From contig NC_010161.1 of assembly GCF_000196435.1 (NCBI RefSeq), positions 62,001 to 126,000 on the forward strand: a stretch of 64,000 nt of DNA, given 5' to 3'. The stretch's first letter is position 1. Each line of letters starts with the position of its first letter. The notes below the pieces were generated by a model, which saw nothing but the letters and a program-made list of their open reading frames with translations, did no database searches and had not been told where the DNA came from. The position numbers and the translations under genes were made by a program. This document shows, piece after piece, positions 39,133 to 53,987 of the stretch. The DNA comes from Bartonella tribocorum CIP 105476 (GTDB lineage: Bacteria > Pseudomonadota > Alphaproteobacteria > Rhizobiales > Rhizobiaceae).

Positions 39133-40504
39133 GGAGAATTCTGAAAACTTCAATTAGGGAATTGATGGGATAAAATTATTCGAGAACAAAGTTTCTTATG
39201 ACGTGATAAGACAATGTCGTCTTGCCGATTATCGAATGAAATAAATTGTTATTTTTTTAAAATAAACTCAAGCAATAGAAAGCTTTAACACTACACAATA
39301 TATTTGAAGATACGCTTGATATTTTTGTTCCCCTTTGTTCAAAGAATTTACATTTCTTCAAAAAAATTACAATGGACACGATCTTCCATTGAACGCTAGC
39401 ATTTAACTTTGGGGAAAATACTAGAGATTATTGAAGGAAAATTTTAAAATATAATATCATTTTTTATTTTCATTATGTGCATTATTGGCTGATGACGACA
39501 TGAATATTCTACTTATTAAGCGTATAAAATAGCAATTAAAACAAATGCAATTCGAGAATCATAAAAAAGGTAAAACATTCAATATAAAAAACAAGAAATG
39601 CATTAAATTAAAGAACATTGCTTCATAAAATTTTGCTTTGTATAAAGGGGGTGCTACAGTCCTCAAAAGGACTAATGAATAGTCTTTAATACTATATAGT
39701 CTTTAATATTAATGAAGTCTGTCCATTCATCTTGCCTGTCCATCTTAATTAAAAAAGTTATTTTGTTGTACGACGCTATCATTTAGGAGGGGTAAGGTAC
39801 ATACAACCTTACATATTAATGAGTATTCATGGCAGGACTTTCCTGTAGCGTGAAGTAACATTGGGAGCTGGAAAAGTGTGTGATAGCATCGCTTTGCTCC
39901 TACACCTCAACCTGGCTCATAATATGCCAAGAAAACGATTTTATTGATTCAATATGTGAGAGTTTATAATCAGAGAAGCTTACTCTGTTTGGAATTATTA
40001 TTTAATGTATAAATAAGTTATCGCGATAAATCAATATGTTATTAAAAAATTAACATATCTCAGGAATTAGCTGGTGAACGCTACTCAAGGGGGATAATTT
40101 TTTAAAATTGGTAGAACATTTATAAGGCTAAAAACACTCAAAAAAGTTCTGATTCGCAATAATTGAGAAATATATCCTATTCCCAAGCCGTTATTTAAGT
40201 AGCTCGCACCTTTTAAAAAGATATCCATAATCAATATATTATATTTTGCGGAAATTTTGTAGCGGAGGGGAAGTTAAGATTTTGTTTTTTTTACAATGCG
40301 TAAGCTAAACAGCTCACTTTTTATTTCTGTACAAAGCATAAAAAACTTCATTTATTTTTCGTTGTTATGAAAGTAAAATTTTACCAATCCAACAAACGAT
40401 TAAAAGTGCATCATGATAGCGTTAAAACACAAGCAGTGCGCCGTTAGACTTCAAAGTTACAAAGCACATAAACTTTTTTCTCTTGACAGAAGAGCTGGTC
40501 CTTT
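39133..40504. other. 1.37 kb spacer upstream of tRNA-Ala
   Basis: No gene recognised. Holds a short integrase remnant at about 39830-39920 (+ strand) and a possible tail of another copy at about 39940-40035 (AAACGATTTTATTGATTC and GATAAATCAATATGTTATTA). The remainder is AT-rich without open frames of note. Confidence 0.5.
39830..39920 (+). pseudogene. short integrase remnant near tRNA-Ala
   Basis: GTAACATTGGGAGCTGG and AAAAGTGTGTGATAGC (39857-39888) match the integrase arm-domain codons; in frame from about 39868 they read GAGKVCDSIALLLHLNL before the match is lost. About 600 bp from a tRNA-Ala gene. Catalytic part absent. Confidence 0.5.
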
Positions 40505-40580
<76 letters not shown>

Positions 40581-40689
40581 TATAAAAACAAATTTTTCCC
40601 AAAAGAACAGTCTATCATTCCAACTTTTCTAAAACGAGAAAAATTGAAGATCAAGAAAAATTTGCATTCAACGGAAAAGATGCCTTCTT

Positions 40690-41070
40690 TTAAGCATCGT
40701 CATCATTAGAAACGCCGCCTCCAAGAATATCGGTAACGTCATCCTCCTCATCGTCATCATCGTGAGATAAAAATGTATCATCGTCATCACCGAGATCGAC
40801 ATCACTGTCTTCCAAATCAGGAAGATCGTCATCTTTAGAACCGTCATCATCCTCTTCAAGAAGCATAAAAGCAGACTTTTCAAGTGCTGTATCAAGCTCT
40901 TCAGTATCCACTTCTTCTTCATTGTTTGCTTCAGCTGCCGCAACCTCAAAATAAGAACGCGGATAAGAAATTCCTGTATAGGGTGACACAATAGGATCGC
41001 GATTGAGATCGTAAAACTTTTTTCCTGTTTCTGGATCAACACGTTTCGTTCCAAGTTCTTGTTTTGCCAT
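40690..41070 (-). CDS. FYDLN-acid domain protein (TIGR02300 family)
   Basis: A 126-residue protein typical of alphaproteobacteria. The N-terminus AKQELGTKRVDPETGKKFYDLNRDP carries the GxKR..CP/FYDLN signature (here without the zinc-type cysteines seen in some relatives), followed by SPYTG. The rest is strongly acidic (runs of Asp and Glu from about residue 50), likely disordered. The function is unknown; the start of the family resembles a degenerate zinc ribbon. It lies between tRNA-Ala and aroA, divergent from aroA, as in many Rhizobiales genomes. Confidence 0.85.
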   Translation of the reverse strand: MAKQELGTKRVDPETGKKFYDLNRDPIVSPYTGISYPRSYFEVAAAEANNEEEVDTEELDTALEKSAFMLLEEDDDGSKDDDLPDLEDSDVDLGDDDDTFLSHDDDDEEDDVTDILGGGVSNDDDA

Positions 41071-41228
41071 AAACCGTGCCTCTTTGATTAACTACATTCT
41101 ATTAAAAGATAAATTTCATGGTGCTTAATCGAAAAATAACGCCTTTGTCAAAGATAAATACACTGTTCCACGTAGATTTTTTCATGACGCCCTTTAAAGC
41201 ATGTGCTAAAGGATGCATAATTTCATAA

Positions 41229-43219
<1,991 letters not shown>

Positions 43220-43259
43220 ATTCGTTAAGGTAACTTCCAGCCTCGCGCTAACTTTTCTT

Positions 43260-43335
43260 CCTGTATTATAAGGAAAAAGGCTAAGGAGTTGCTCATGTTA
43301 ACACTAACCTAGCGCTCATACCTTATAATACAAGG
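43260..43335 (+). promoter_or_regulatory. long inverted repeat in the rpsA leader
   Basis: CCTGTATTATAAGG (43260-43273) pairs with CCTTATAATACAAGG (43321-43335): 12 contiguous base pairs plus two beyond a single bulged A. The 47-base loop contains a Shine-Dalgarno sequence and a five-codon reading frame. The stem ends about nine bases before the rpsA Shine-Dalgarno (AGGAG, 43344), so it could influence rpsA expression. The regulatory role is inference. Confidence 0.5.
43295..43312 (+). CDS. possible leader peptide of rpsA (MLTLT)
   Basis: ATG TTA ACA CTA ACC TAG, preceded by AAGGAG six bases upstream, sits entirely in the loop of the inverted repeat before rpsA. The stop is eight bases before the second arm of the stem. 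A ribosome here would cover the loop and could affect stem formation. No homology can be claimed for five residues; the call rests on position and ribosome binding site. Confidence 0.25.
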   Translation: MLTLT

Positions 43336-43353
43336 TATATATTAGGAGTTCTT

Positions 43354-45054
43354 ATGTCACAATACAATCCCACAACAGCGGATTTTGAAGCCCTTTTAAC
43401 AGAATCTTTTCAAACCAATGATCTTAATGAAGGATCTGTTGTTAAAGGTCGTGTTATTGCAATCGAAAAAGACATGGCCATTATTGATGCTGGACTTAAA
43501 GTCGAAGGACGTATTCCTCTCAAAGAATTTGGAGCTAAAGCAAAAGATGGTTCTTTACAAGTTGGCGATGAAGTTGAGGTTTACATTGAACGCATTGAAA
43601 ATGCCATGGGTGAAGCTGTTTTATCGCGCGAAAAAGCACGGCGCGAAGAAAGTTGGGTCCGTTTAGAAGAAAAATTCAATGCTGGTGTACGTGTTGAGGG
43701 CGTTATCTTTAGCCAAGTAAAAGGTGGCTTTACAGTCGATCTTGATGGTGCTGTTGCTTTTTTACCGCGCAGCCAAGTTGATATTCGTCCTATTCGTGAT
43801 GTTTCACCTCTCATGCATAATTCACAATCCTTTGAAATTTTGAAGATGGATCGTCGTCGTGGCAATATTGTTGTTTCACGTCGTACTGTCTTAGAAGAAA
43901 GTCGCGCTGAGCAACGTTCAGAAATTGTACAAAATCTTGAAGAAAACCAAATCGTTGAAGGTGTGGTGAAAAATATTACAGATTATGGTGCCTTTGTTGA
44001 TCTTGGTGGGATTGATGGTCTCTTACACGTTACGGATATGGCATGGCGGCGTGTTAACCACCCCTCTGAAGTGCTGACAATTGGTCAAACAATTAAAGTT
44101 CAGATTATTCGCATCAATCAAGATACACACCGTATTTCTCTTGGAATGAAACAGCTTGAAAGTGATCCTTGGGAAAGCATCAGTGTCCGCTATCCAATTG
44201 GTAAAAAAATTACGGGCGCTGTTACCAACATTACGGATTACGGTGGTTTTGTTGAAATTGAACCAGGAATTGAAGGATTGATCCATGTTTCTGAAATGAG
44301 TTGGACAAAGAAAAATGTTCACCCTGGAAAAATTCTATCTACATCACAAGAGGTAGAAGTAGTTGTTCTTGAAATTGATCCTTCTAAACGACGTATTTCT
44401 CTTGGCTTAAAGCAAACATTTGAAAATCCATGGGAAGCTTTTGCCAATAAATTTCCTGTCAATTCACAAATTGAGGGAGAGGTTAAAAATAAAACAGAAT
44501 TTGGTTTGTTTATTGGGCTTGAAGGCGATGTTGATGGTATGGTTCATCTCTCTGATCTTGATTGGAACCGTCCAGGTGAACAAGTCATTGATACTTACAA
44601 TAAAGGCGACATTGTTAAAGCTGTGGTTTTGGATGTTGACATTGAAAAAGAGCGTATCTCTCTTGGAATTAAGCAGCTTTCCAGCGATAAAGTTGGAGAA
44701 GCAGCCGCTTCTGGCGAATTGCGCAAAGGTGCTGTTGTAACCTGTGAAGTTGTTGCTGTTAACGACAATGACATTAATGTGAAATTGATTGACCACAACC
44801 TTGAGACAACCATTCGCCGTACTGATCTTGCGCGTGATCGTGATGAACAACGGCCTGAACGTTTTGCAATTGGGCAAAAGGTTGATGCGCGCATCACAGC
44901 GTTTGATAAAAAAACACGTAAAATTTCAGTATCAATCAAAGCGTTAGAAATTGCAGAAGAAAAAGAAGCTGTTGCTCAATATGGTTCTAGAGACTCAGGG
45001 GCTTCTCTTGGCGATATTCTTGGTGCAGCTTTGAAAAAACAAGAACAAGACTAA
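43354..45054 (+). CDS. rpsA: 30S ribosomal protein S1
   Basis: Binds mRNA and brings it to the 30S subunit; needed for most mRNAs with weak Shine-Dalgarno sequences. The 566-residue protein has six S1 (OB-fold) repeats, for example EGSVVKGRVIAIEKDMAIID (first), VEGVVKNITDYGAFVDLGG (third) and EGEVKNKTEFGLFIGLEGD (fifth), with linkers of the type KRRISLGLKQ. The length is as expected. GAGTT precedes the ATG, with AGGAG at 43344. Followed by a strong terminator. Confidence 0.97.
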   Translation: MSQYNPTTADFEALLTESFQTNDLNEGSVVKGRVIAIEKDMAIIDAGLKVEGRIPLKEFGAKAKDGSLQVGDEVEVYIERIENAMGEAVLSREKARREESWVRLEEKFNAGVRVEGVIFSQVKGGFTVDLDGAVAFLPRSQVDIRPIRDVSPLMHNSQSFEILKMDRRRGNIVVSRRTVLEESRAEQRSEIVQNLEENQIVEGVVKNITDYGAFVDLGGIDGLLHVTDMAWRRVNHPSEVLTIGQTIKVQIIRINQDTHRISLGMKQLESDPWESISVRYPIGKKITGAVTNITDYGGFVEIEPGIEGLIHVSEMSWTKKNVHPGKILSTSQEVEVVVLEIDPSKRRISLGLKQTFENPWEAFANKFPVNSQIEGEVKNKTEFGLFIGLEGDVDGMVHLSDLDWNRPGEQVIDTYNKGDIVKAVVLDVDIEKERISLGIKQLSSDKVGEAAASGELRKGAVVTCEVVAVNDNDINVKLIDHNLETTIRRTDLARDRDEQRPERFAIGQKVDARITAFDKKTRKISVSIKALEIAEEKEAVAQYGSRDSGASLGDILGAALKKQEQD

Positions 45055-45084
45055 TCATCAATCATTAAAATTGATGGTGTTATT

Positions 45085-45120
45085 AAGGTCACTCGTTTTA
45101 GGAGTGACCTTTTTATTTTC
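45085..45120 (+). terminator. rho-independent terminator of rpsA
   Basis: A 10-bp stem (AAGGTCACTC / GAGTGACCTT) with a seven-base loop, followed by TTTTTATTTTC. 30 bp after the rpsA stop. Confidence 0.85.
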
Positions 45121-45285
45121 TGAAGAAATTCTCTCCTTATTTTTTAATGATTGCATTAAAAATTATTATAAATGCTTGCAAATAAAAACAAAAAGTTTGT
45201 TTTTTGCCTATCAACGGTTCACTATTCAGATAAAATGCTTACAATTTAAATAAAAAACGATGTAATTAAATAACAACGAGACATT

Positions 45286-48200
45286 ATGGCGTGCACAATA
45301 CCTTTTATAAAGTACTTTTTCTCTCACAAGAAGGGGAAAGATTATTTTATTAATACGGACTTTCCTCTTCGTGCAATTTATAAAGTACAGGAAGATCTTT
45401 ATAATCTAGGGCATGATATAGCTTCTGGCAAAGCAATTTTACTTCCTGAATATGAAGGAGTAGAAGATTTTCGCAAGAGATTGAATGAAAATGCTAAACT
45501 TATCCTTCATGCCTTTCATACCAGTTATTTTGCTGCTCAAAATGATGAAACGATCGCACCGTCTGCTCAATGGCTCATTGATAATCATTACGTCATTGAT
45601 AAAACCGTACAACAACTACGCCGTAGCCTTCTCAAGTCCTTCATAAAGCAACTTCCTCTTTCTACACAAAAAGCAGGAATGCCACGCATTTTTACTTTAA
45701 CTTGGCTTTATATTGCACATACCGATAGCAGCTTCTCACAAGAAACACTTACGGCTATGATTAATGGGTTTCAAGAAGTTTGTGCGCTCACAATTGGTGA
45801 ATTATGGGCTCTTCCTTCCGTTATGCAAATGCTGCTCATTGAAAATGTTCGTCGTCTTTCAGTGCGTATCGAAAAAGCGCGGCATATGCGCCATCTTGCT
45901 AATCAAGTAGCGGATAAAATTTCTCTTGTAGAGAATAAAACAAGTCTAAACTCTCTTTTCACACAGTACAAACCATTCACTGCTGACCCAACTTTTTCAG
46001 CGCATTTATTCTATCGCTTACGCAGTGCAACTGTCGATTCAACCGTAGCATTAACTTGGCTTGAAAAGCAATTGGAAAGTCAAGGCAGTAGCTTAGAAAG
46101 CGCAACAGCCGATGAACACACTCGACAAGCCGCAGATGGTGTGACCACGGGTAATATTATCCGTGCTCTTAAAGCTATAGATGATATTGATTGGACAGTG
46201 TGGTTTGAAACAGTGAGTTGTGTCGATGCTATTTTGCGTAAAAATAATGATTTTTCTGAAATTGATTCTCACTCACGCAGTATTTATCGACAAGTCATTG
46301 AAAAAGTAGCACGTTTTTCGCTTCTTAGTGAGCTAGAAGTTTCCCATAAAGCTGTAGAAATGGCAAATTCCACTTTTGAAGATACACCTCATCATTCTTG
46401 TGTGGGATGGTATCTTGTCGGTGATGGTCGTGACGCCTTTGAAAAGGCTTGTGGATATACGCCGCCTTCTCTCATAAAATGGGCACGCGCTTTTTATTGC
46501 TTAAAACTGAGAGTCATTGCCCTTCCTGTCTCTTTTCTAACACTTGCTCTTTTGCTTGCAGTTTACACCCTTTTACAAATATCTGGTATGACATCATGGA
46601 TGTCCCTTTGCTTTACTGTATTGGCGATTTTTCCTGCTATGGATGCGGCTTTTGCTCTATTTAATACAGTTATTTCATGGTTTGTTCCATCAAGACAGCT
46701 CATTGGTTATGAATATAAAGAAGGTATTCCAAGACATGCGCGTACAATGGTTGTTGTTCCTACTTTGATAACATCACGCGATGATATTGATGCGCAAGTG
46801 CACAATCTTGAAGTGAATTATCTTTCCAATCCTAAAGGTGCTATTCATTTTGCACTCATTACAGATTGGGTGGATGCTCCATTAAGAGAAACACAAGATG
46901 ATCTTGATTTATTGCATTATGCGCAAAGAAGCGTTGATAAACTCAATGGTCGTTATTATCGTGATGAACTTCCTGTTTTTTTCCTTTTACATCGCCGACG
47001 TCTTTATAATAGCAGCGAAAAATGTTGGATGGGATGGGAACGAAAGCGGGGAAAACTTCATGAATTCAATCGGTTTTTAAGAGACGATAAAAACACCAGC
47101 TTTTATCCTCCCGATCTACCTCTTCCTATGGATTGCCGTTTTGTTATGACGCTGGATGCCGATACACGTCTTACTCCTGAGAGCGTCACAAAACTTGTTG
47201 GAAAGCTCAACCATCCACTCAATCATCCCATTTTCGACCCCAAAAGTGGCAAGGTTGTAAAAGGCTATAGCATTTTGCAACCGCGCATTATTCCTTCTCT
47301 GACAACAGAAAAAAAAACATCAATTTTCCAACGTGTTTTTTCTACCAACCGTGGTATTGATCCTTATGTTTTTGCTGTTTCTGATACTTATCAAGATCTT
47401 TTAGGAGAAGGCACCTTTGTCGGTAAAGGTCTTTATAATATTGATGCATTTGAACAAGCACTTGATGGCAAAGTTAAAGAAAATACTGTTCTTAGTCATG
47501 ATCTCTTAGAAGGAGGATATGCCCGTACCGCTCTGGTAAGTAGCATCACAGTCATTGAAGATTATCCAACGGCTTATAATATTGATGTTATGCGTTATCA
47601 TCGCTGGATTCGCGGTGATTGGCAACTTTTGCCTTATCTTTTTTTACCTCATCAAATAAGCTTCGTGACGCGTTGGAAAATGCAGGATAATTTGCGCCGT
47701 TCTCTCACTCCATTGATGTGGTTAATCGCAGCATTTGCAGGATGGGCTCTTTTGCCATTAAAGAGTGCAATCGTCTGGCAGATATTTTTGTTGCTTAGCG
47801 CCTTCATTGCACCCATTTTATGTGTATTAAAAACGCTTATCTCATACAATATAGATCATTCTTTGCGCGGACATTTTCAATTAATTTGGAATAAAACTGC
47901 TCTTACAAGCGCTTATATGTTTCTTAAAGTGACGTTTTTTGCTCATTCGGCGTATTTTATGACCGATGCGATTATTCGTACACTCTATCGTATAACGATT
48001 TCAAAACAGCATCTTCTTGAATGGAAAACTTTTTTTGCAACAAAATCAATGCCTAATAGTTTGCCTTTCTACGTGTTTACAATGGCACCAGCATCGCTTA
48101 TTGGTGCTCTTGCCCTAATACTCCCTCTTTTTTTTGATAGTTTTGCAGGCTTTATTGCTTTGCCTTTTGGGATAGCATGGTTTTTTTCACCTTTCATAGC

Positions 48201-51200
48201 TTGGGTTGTGAGTCGACCTTCAACATTTCAAGATGGCCTTTATCTTTCTTCAAAAGATGAAAAAATCCTTCGTTCTATTGCACGGCGGACGTGGCTTTAT
48301 TATGCAACCTTTGTTAATGCACAAAACAACTATTTGCCTCCCGATAATTTTCAAGAAGATCCTGAACCTCTTGTTGCTCAACGTACATCCCCTACGAATA
48401 TAGGGGTTTATCTTCTTTCTATTATTGCTGCACGTGATTTTGGCTGGATTGGTTTTGAAGAGACCATCACCCGTATTGAATGTACATTACGCTCTCTTGC
48501 AAAAATGGAAAAGTTCCATGGTCATCTTTATAATTGGTATGAAACGGATACACTCAGACCTCTTTTGCCTGCTTATGTATCAACTGTTGATTCAGGAAAT
48601 CTTGCTGGTCATTTGGTAACCCTTTCTTCTGCTTTAAGGGGATGGGCTGAAAAACCGCATCTTCTTTTTCAAAGTGATCGAGAAGGCTTATCGGATGTTC
48701 TGACTATTCTTGAAGAAACTGTCAAAGAAATTCCAGATCATCAACCCAGTTTATGTTCCTTACGCCAAAGAATCGAAGAAAATATTGCTCGTTTTCATCA
48801 CTCTGTCTGTAGTTTTGTAGAACAAAAAAATACGATTCCTTCTCATATCAGGGATCTTTCACGCGCAGCCCATGATATTGTACACTTAGTCGATGAACTC
48901 GACCAAAAAATTCAAACGACAGAATCTGCTCGTGCGCTTTCTTGGGTTAAATGCCTTATCGAAACCTGCGACGCTCATCATCTTGATGCAACGACTCATT
49001 GTGATACTGAAAAATTATGCAAAAAACTAAACAAGTTGGCTATAGCGGCACGGCAAATAGCTTTTGATATGAAATTTGATTTTTTAGAACAGCCTAAACG
49101 GCATCTCTTATCGATAGGATATCGTGTTCAAGAAAACAAACTTGATGAAAATTGTTATGATCTCCTTGCTTCAGAAGCACGTCTTGCAAGCTTCTTTGCC
49201 ATTGCAAAGGGAGATATAAAACTTAAACATTGGTTTCATCTTGGTCGACTCCTCATCCCCGTAGGTTGGAAAAGTGCGCTCCTATCATGGTCTGGTTCCA
49301 TGTTCGAATACCTTATGCCATCTCTTGTGATGCATGAACCTTTAGGATCTCTCTTAGATCAAACCAATCGATTAATTATTCGTTGTCAAATACAATATGC
49401 CCATACACGGGAATTGCCATGGGGTATTTCAGAGGCCGCATTTAACGCTCGTGATCATTTAATGAATTACCAATATGCTCATTTTGGTGTTCCAAGCCTT
49501 GGACTCCAACGGGGTCTTTCACGCAATGCTGTCATTGCTCCCTATGCCAGCTTTCTTGCAGCACAATATGTGCCTCACAAAGCTGTAACCAATTTAAAAC
49601 GACTCCGTGATCTTGGAGCTTTAGGAACATATGGTTATTATGATTCTATTGATTTTACTCCTTCACGCGTAAAAACAGGGGAAAAATACGCTATTGTACG
49701 CAATTATTATGCGCACCATCATGGTATGTCTATCCTTGCTCTTAACAATGTTATTTTTCAGGGGAGAATGCGTGATCGTTTTCATCGTGATCCCATTATT
49801 GAAGCAATGCAATTTCTTTTACAAGAGCGCGCTCCCCATCTTATTCCTATTATTCACACCAAAGCTATTAAGCGTATGCGCAATAAATCTCAAGTATTGG
49901 ATGCTGCTCCTTTACGCATTATTAAAAATCCATTGCTCAAACCACGGGAAACTTTGCTCTTATCAAATGGCTCTTATTCCACCATGCTAACAGCGAATGG
50001 TTCTGGCTATAGCCGTTGGCATGATTATGCGATTACACGCTTTATTCCTGATGCAACAGAAGATCAACAAGGGACTTTATTTTTCTTACGTGATACACAT
50101 AGTGGACGGTGGTGGTCTGTGACCAGTGAACCAACACGCGTTATTGAAGAAGAAGCCGTCAGCATTTTCACAGATGAAAAAGCTGAATATACAAAAATAG
50201 TTGATGGGCTCAAATCAACACTTGAATGTCTTATTACATCTGAAGGATGCGGCGAAGGTAGACGTATTCAACTGATGAATACAACAAACAAAGATTGTCT
50301 TATTGAAGTTACCTCTTATGGTGAACTAGCGCTCGCAACAATGGATATGGATAGTGCTCATCCTGTTTTTTCGCGGATGTTTATAGAGACAGAAATTGCT
50401 GAGGAAGGCAAAACAATTTTTGCCAAAAGGCGCAAACGCTCACCTAACGATCCTGAGATTCATATTGCCCATTTTGTTTCCAGTACAACGGATACTCTTC
50501 AAGAGACAGAAGCTGAAACAGATCGTTCATTGTTTATTGGTCGAGGGCGATCCATTTATCGTCCCGCTGCATTTGATCAAAATGCTCGTTTGAGTAACAG
50601 TCAGGGTTGTGTTCTTGATCCTATTATGTCATTGCGATGTCGTATAAAAATTCCAGCGCATGGAAAAGCAGAACTTACCTTTTGGACTTTTGCGGCTCAT
50701 ACAAAAGAAGCGCTACGTAATCATATGAAACATTATCGACAACCTGATATGTTTCAAAAAGAACTTTCAATGGCATGGACACGCTCACAAGTTGCACTGT
50801 ATCAGAGTGGAACCCATCTTAAAGAAGCTATTATCTATCAAAAATATGCAACGCCGCTTATCTATCCTGATCGCACATGGCGTCTTCCTTCTGAAATATT
50901 AGCAAAAACGCTTGGAAAACAGTCTGATCTTTGGCCCATGTCCATCTCAGGAGATAATCCACTCTGTCTTCTTAGATTAAATAACGAGGGAAATATAACT
51001 GTACTGCATGAACTCCTTAAAGCACACGAATATTGGCGTACGCGTGGCCTTATTGTTGATTTGGTCATTCTCAATGAACAAGCATTTTCTTATATACAAG
51101 ATACACAACGCGCTCTTGAATGGGTATGCGAATCTTATCGACATCACATGCAAAAAACAGATGAGCGCCAACATATTTTTACACTTCGGCGCGATCAAAT

Positions 51201-53862
51201 AAATGAACAAAGTTTTAAAACGCTTCTTGCATCAGCACGCATTATTCTTGATGCCCAAAATGGCTCTCTATCTGAACAGCTTAAACGAATTGAGGAGAAT
51301 GATTTTGATTTTTCAATTCGTAAAAATTATCAGGGACCTCATGATCAATTAGACCCCCAAAAATATAACGAGGGAAGGCAAATTATAACACAAACTGAAC
51401 AGAATCTTTTTGCTTCCATTGGTCTTGCGAGCCAACAAAAACCCTCTTATCCTTTCGTTAATGGAGAAGATCTAAAATATTGGAATGGTTATGGTGGTTT
51501 TAATCAGCATAATCATTATGTAGTACGTCTTCATGGACACACCACCACACCGCATCCGTGGATTAACGTCATTGCTCATCATGGGTTTGGTTTTCATGTT
51601 TCTGCTGAAGGTGCAATCTTTACTTGGGCTCACAATAGTCGCGATTATCAATTAACCCCTTGGGCGAATGATCCAACGTCTAACCGGCCAGGCGAAGCAC
51701 TTTATCTGGTCGATCGCCAGTCTTTAAAACGTTTCTCACCTGTTTCTGCTGTAGAATGTGATGAAAATGTTGTTTATGAGGCTTGTCATGGTTTTGGATT
51801 CTCAACTTTTAAATCGACACATTCAGAAATCGCATTAGAACTGACCCATACACTCGACCCAGAAAAACCTGTTCGCTTTTCACGTCTTATTCTCACGAAT
51901 GAAGGGAAAAAACCACGCAGTTTACGCCTTTATAATTATGTTGAGTGGGTTTTAGGAAATGTCCGTACAAAATATGCTCCCTTCATTGTTCCCTCTTATG
52001 AGGCTAAAAGAGGGGTACATTTCATTGAAAATCCTTATCACATTGAAAAATCTCAACAAGTTACATTTTTATCAGCATCTAAAATGCCAACCAGCACCAC
52101 AACCAATCGCAGCGAATTTATCGGTACAACGGGAAGCATAACACATCCAAATGCGATCCGTAGAGCCAGTGCACTTTCCAATACCATTGAAGCAGGATGT
52201 GATCCTTGTTCAGCATTTGCCTATGATATTGATCTTCAACCAGGGCAAACAAAAGAAATCATTTTCTATCTTGGCAGTGCTGAAAATAGAAAAGAAGCTG
52301 AAAAATTACTCAATCAAGTACGTGCAAGTGACTTTGAAACTTTGCTCAAAAAACAAAAACACTATTGGAGTGATTTTGTTTCCCCACTCCAAGTAAAAAC
52401 ACCGGACCCCTCTTTTGATATTATGGTCAACCATTGGCTTCCTTATCAAGTCTATGCCTGCCGCATTATGGCGCGCGCTGCCTTTTATCAAGCAAGTGGT
52501 GCATTTGGTTTCCGTGACCAGTTACAAGATAGTTTGTCTTTGTTATTGCTGAAACCACAATTAGCCCATGAACAATTGTTAAATGCTGCAGCGCACCAAT
52601 TTCTTGAAGGGGATGTGCAACATTGGTGGTTGCCTGACACAAATGCTGGTGTTCGCACATACATTTCTGATGATATCGTTTGGCTTGCCTATGCAACCGC
52701 TCTTTATGTCAATACCATGGGTGATGACGCTTTTCTTGATACGCTCATCCCTTTTATTGAAGGCGATGTTCTCAAAAGTGGGCAACAGGATGCTTATTTT
52801 CAACCCACCCAATCCTCAAAGGTCGCAACAGTTTATGAACATTGTGCTTTAGCTCTAGATCTTGCCATTAAACGCTGTGGCCCCCACGGTCTTCCTCTTA
52901 TTTTAGGGGGCGATTGGAATGATGGCATGAATTTTGTAGGTATTAAAGGAAAAGGCGAAAGCACTTGGTTAGGATGGTTTCTTGGGAGCACACTAAAAGC
53001 ATTTATTCCTTTGGCCAAAAAACGTGGTGACAACAGCCATATGCAAATATGGAGTACGTACCTTGAACGCTTGAAAAAATCCCTAGAAAAAAACGGTTGG
53101 GATGGCGCTTGGTATCGACGTGGTTATTTTGATGATGGAACACCTCTTGGCTCTAAAAGCAATGATGAATGCCAAATTGATACCATTGCTCAATCTTGGG
53201 CTGTTATTTCTCAAATGGCACCGCTTGAGCGTCAAAAACAGGCTATGGTCTCAATGCTTGAACATCTCTATGATAAACAAGGAAAACTTCTACGTCTTTT
53301 CTGGCCACCTTTTGATAAAAGTACACTCGAGCCCGGTTATATAAAAGGTTATCCCCCTGGCATTCGAGAAAATGGTGGTCAATACACCCATGGCGCTATT
53401 TGGAGCATTTTAGCGCTTGCACAAATAGATGAAAGCGATCAAGCTTACCGTTTATTTTCTGCGATTAATCCAATTACCCATGGACAAAATCCTGAAACCT
53501 ATCGTGTTGAACCTTATGTGATGGCCGCAGATATTTATGCTGTTGAACCACGGTGTGGTCAAGGTGGTTGGACATGGTATACAGGTTCAGCTGGGTGGTT
53601 TTATCATGCTGCAACACAAGCTATCCTTGGAATAAAGCGCCAAGGAGATCGATTGTTTTTACATCCACACTTGCCTTCCTTCTGGCCCGAATATGAAGCA
53701 AAAATGAAATTTTATGAAGCTGTTTATATTCTTAAAGTAAAATGGGGATCTGAAAATATATTCAGAGTTAATGGAAAAGAATATGCTCATGTTCAAACAG
53801 GAATAAAGTTAGAAAAAACCGGAAAACATGAAATCATACGCATACTTAAATCCTCAAAATAG
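45286..53862 (+). CDS. chvB: cyclic beta-1,2-glucan synthase (ChvB/NdvB/Cgs)
   Basis: A 2858-residue inner-membrane protein that initiates, elongates and cyclises beta-1,2-glucan for the periplasm; in Brucella and rhizobia the product is needed for host interaction and osmotic adaptation. The size fits known ChvB/NdvB/Cgs (about 2800-2870). Two groups of membrane helices lie around residues 405-470 and 800-990. The GT84 glycosyltransferase region between them has DxD in MTLDADTRL (near 623) and [14 protein letters not shown] (near 770). A glycoamylase-like domain has [16 protein letters not shown] (near 1475). The C-terminal GH94 phosphorylase domain has [12 protein letters not shown] (near 2540), which sets glucan length. 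Intact, no frameshift. The exporter gene chvA/ndvA is not adjacent. Confidence 0.95.
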   Translation: MACTIPFIKYFFSHKKGKDYFINTDFPLRAIYKVQEDLYNLGHDIASGKAILLPEYEGVEDFRKRLNENAKLILHAFHTSYFAAQNDETIAPSAQWLIDNHYVIDKTVQQLRRSLLKSFIKQLPLSTQKAGMPRIFTLTWLYIAHTDSSFSQETLTAMINGFQEVCALTIGELWALPSVMQMLLIENVRRLSVRIEKARHMRHLANQVADKISLVENKTSLNSLFTQYKPFTADPTFSAHLFYRLRSATVDSTVALTWLEKQLESQGSSLESATADEHTRQAADGVTTGNIIRALKAIDDIDWTVWFETVSCVDAILRKNNDFSEIDSHSRSIYRQVIEKVARFSLLSELEVSHKAVEMANSTFEDTPHHSCVGWYLVGDGRDAFEKACGYTPPSLIKWARAFYCLKLRVIALPVSFLTLALLLAVYTLLQISGMTSWMSLCFTVLAIFPAMDAAFALFNTVISWFVPSRQLIGYEYKEGIPRHARTMVVVPTLITSRDDIDAQVHNLEVNYLSNPKGAIHFALITDWVDAPLRETQDDLDLLHYAQRSVDKLNGRYYRDELPVFFLLHRRRLYNSSEKCWMGWERKRGKLHEFNRFLRDDKNTSFYPPDLPLPMDCRFVMTLDADTRLTPESVTKLVGKLNHPLNHPIFDPKSGKVVKGYSILQPRIIPSLTTEKKTSIFQRVFSTNRGIDPYVFAVSDTYQDLLGEGTFVGKGLYNIDAFEQALDGKVKENTVLSHDLLEGGYARTALVSSITVIEDYPTAYNIDVMRYHRWIRGDWQLLPYLFLPHQISFVTRWKMQDNLRRSLTPLMWLIAAFAGWALLPLKSAIVWQIFLLLSAFIAPILCVLKTLISYNIDHSLRGHFQLIWNKTALTSAYMFLKVTFFAHSAYFMTDAIIRTLYRITISKQHLLEWKTFFATKSMPNSLPFYVFTMAPASLIGALALILPLFFDSFAGFIALPFGIAWFFSPFIAWVVSRPSTFQDGLYLSSKDEKILRSIARRTWLYYATFVNAQNNYLPPDNFQEDPEPLVAQRTSPTNIGVYLLSIIAARDFGWIGFEETITRIECTLRSLAKMEKFHGHLYNWYETDTLRPLLPAYVSTVDSGNLAGHLVTLSSALRGWAEKPHLLFQSDREGLSDVLTILEETVKEIPDHQPSLCSLRQRIEENIARFHHSVCSFVEQKNTIPSHIRDLSRAAHDIVHLVDELDQKIQTTESARALSWVKCLIETCDAHHLDATTHCDTEKLCKKLNKLAIAARQIAFDMKFDFLEQPKRHLLSIGYRVQENKLDENCYDLLASEARLASFFAIAKGDIKLKHWFHLGRLLIPVGWKSALLSWSGSMFEYLMPSLVMHEPLGSLLDQTNRLIIRCQIQYAHTRELPWGISEAAFNARDHLMNYQYAHFGVPSLGLQRGLSRNAVIAPYASFLAAQYVPHKAVTNLKRLRDLGALGTYGYYDSIDFTPSRVKTGEKYAIVRNYYAHHHGMSILALNNVIFQGRMRDRFHRDPIIEAMQFLLQERAPHLIPIIHTKAIKRMRNKSQVLDAAPLRIIKNPLLKPRETLLLSNGSYSTMLTANGSGYSRWHDYAITRFIPDATEDQQGTLFFLRDTHSGRWWSVTSEPTRVIEEEAVSIFTDEKAEYTKIVDGLKSTLECLITSEGCGEGRRIQLMNTTNKDCLIEVTSYGELALATMDMDSAHPVFSRMFIETEIAEEGKTIFAKRRKRSPNDPEIHIAHFVSSTTDTLQETEAETDRSLFIGRGRSIYRPAAFDQNARLSNSQGCVLDPIMSLRCRIKIPAHGKAELTFWTFAAHTKEALRNHMKHYRQPDMFQKELSMAWTRSQVALYQSGTHLKEAIIYQKYATPLIYPDRTWRLPSEILAKTLGKQSDLWPMSISGDNPLCLLRLNNEGNITVLHELLKAHEYWRTRGLIVDLVILNEQAFSYIQDTQRALEWVCESYRHHMQKTDERQHIFTLRRDQINEQSFKTLLASARIILDAQNGSLSEQLKRIEENDFDFSIRKNYQGPHDQLDPQKYNEGRQIITQTEQNLFASIGLASQQKPSYPFVNGEDLKYWNGYGGFNQHNHYVVRLHGHTTTPHPWINVIAHHGFGFHVSAEGAIFTWAHNSRDYQLTPWANDPTSNRPGEALYLVDRQSLKRFSPVSAVECDENVVYEACHGFGFSTFKSTHSEIALELTHTLDPEKPVRFSRLILTNEGKKPRSLRLYNYVEWVLGNVRTKYAPFIVPSYEAKRGVHFIENPYHIEKSQQVTFLSASKMPTSTTTNRSEFIGTTGSITHPNAIRRASALSNTIEAGCDPCSAFAYDIDLQPGQTKEIIFYLGSAENRKEAEKLLNQVRASDFETLLKKQKHYWSDFVSPLQVKTPDPSFDIMVNHWLPYQVYACRIMARAAFYQASGAFGFRDQLQDSLSLLLLKPQLAHEQLLNAAAHQFLEGDVQHWWLPDTNAGVRTYISDDIVWLAYATALYVNTMGDDAFLDTLIPFIEGDVLKSGQQDAYFQPTQSSKVATVYEHCALALDLAIKRCGPHGLPLILGGDWNDGMNFVGIKGKGESTWLGWFLGSTLKAFIPLAKKRGDNSHMQIWSTYLERLKKSLEKNGWDGAWYRRGYFDDGTPLGSKSNDECQIDTIAQSWAVISQMAPLERQKQAMVSMLEHLYDKQGKLLRLFWPPFDKSTLEPGYIKGYPPGIRENGGQYTHGAIWSILALAQIDESDQAYRLFSAINPITHGQNPETYRVEPYVMAADIYAVEPRCGQGGWTWYTGSAGWFYHAATQAILGIKRQGDRLFLHPHLPSFWPEYEAKMKFYEAVYILKVKWGSENIFRVNGKEYAHVQTGIKLEKTGKHEIIRILKSSK

Positions 53863-53987
53863 AAAAACTCAAGGGCTTTTTTATTCTTGCTCAAAATCTT
53901 AGAGTTGTTATAGTTCCTCTCATTCCTATATGGACCTTGTTGGAGCACAATAATTTTAAATTCTATGAGATTGAAAGAAAGAGGATT

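Noticed and set aside
40668..41054. 128-codon frame overlapping the FYDLN-acid gene
   Set aside because: Shadow frame: the repeated Asp/Glu codons of the real gene read as Met/Leu/Thr repeats one base over.
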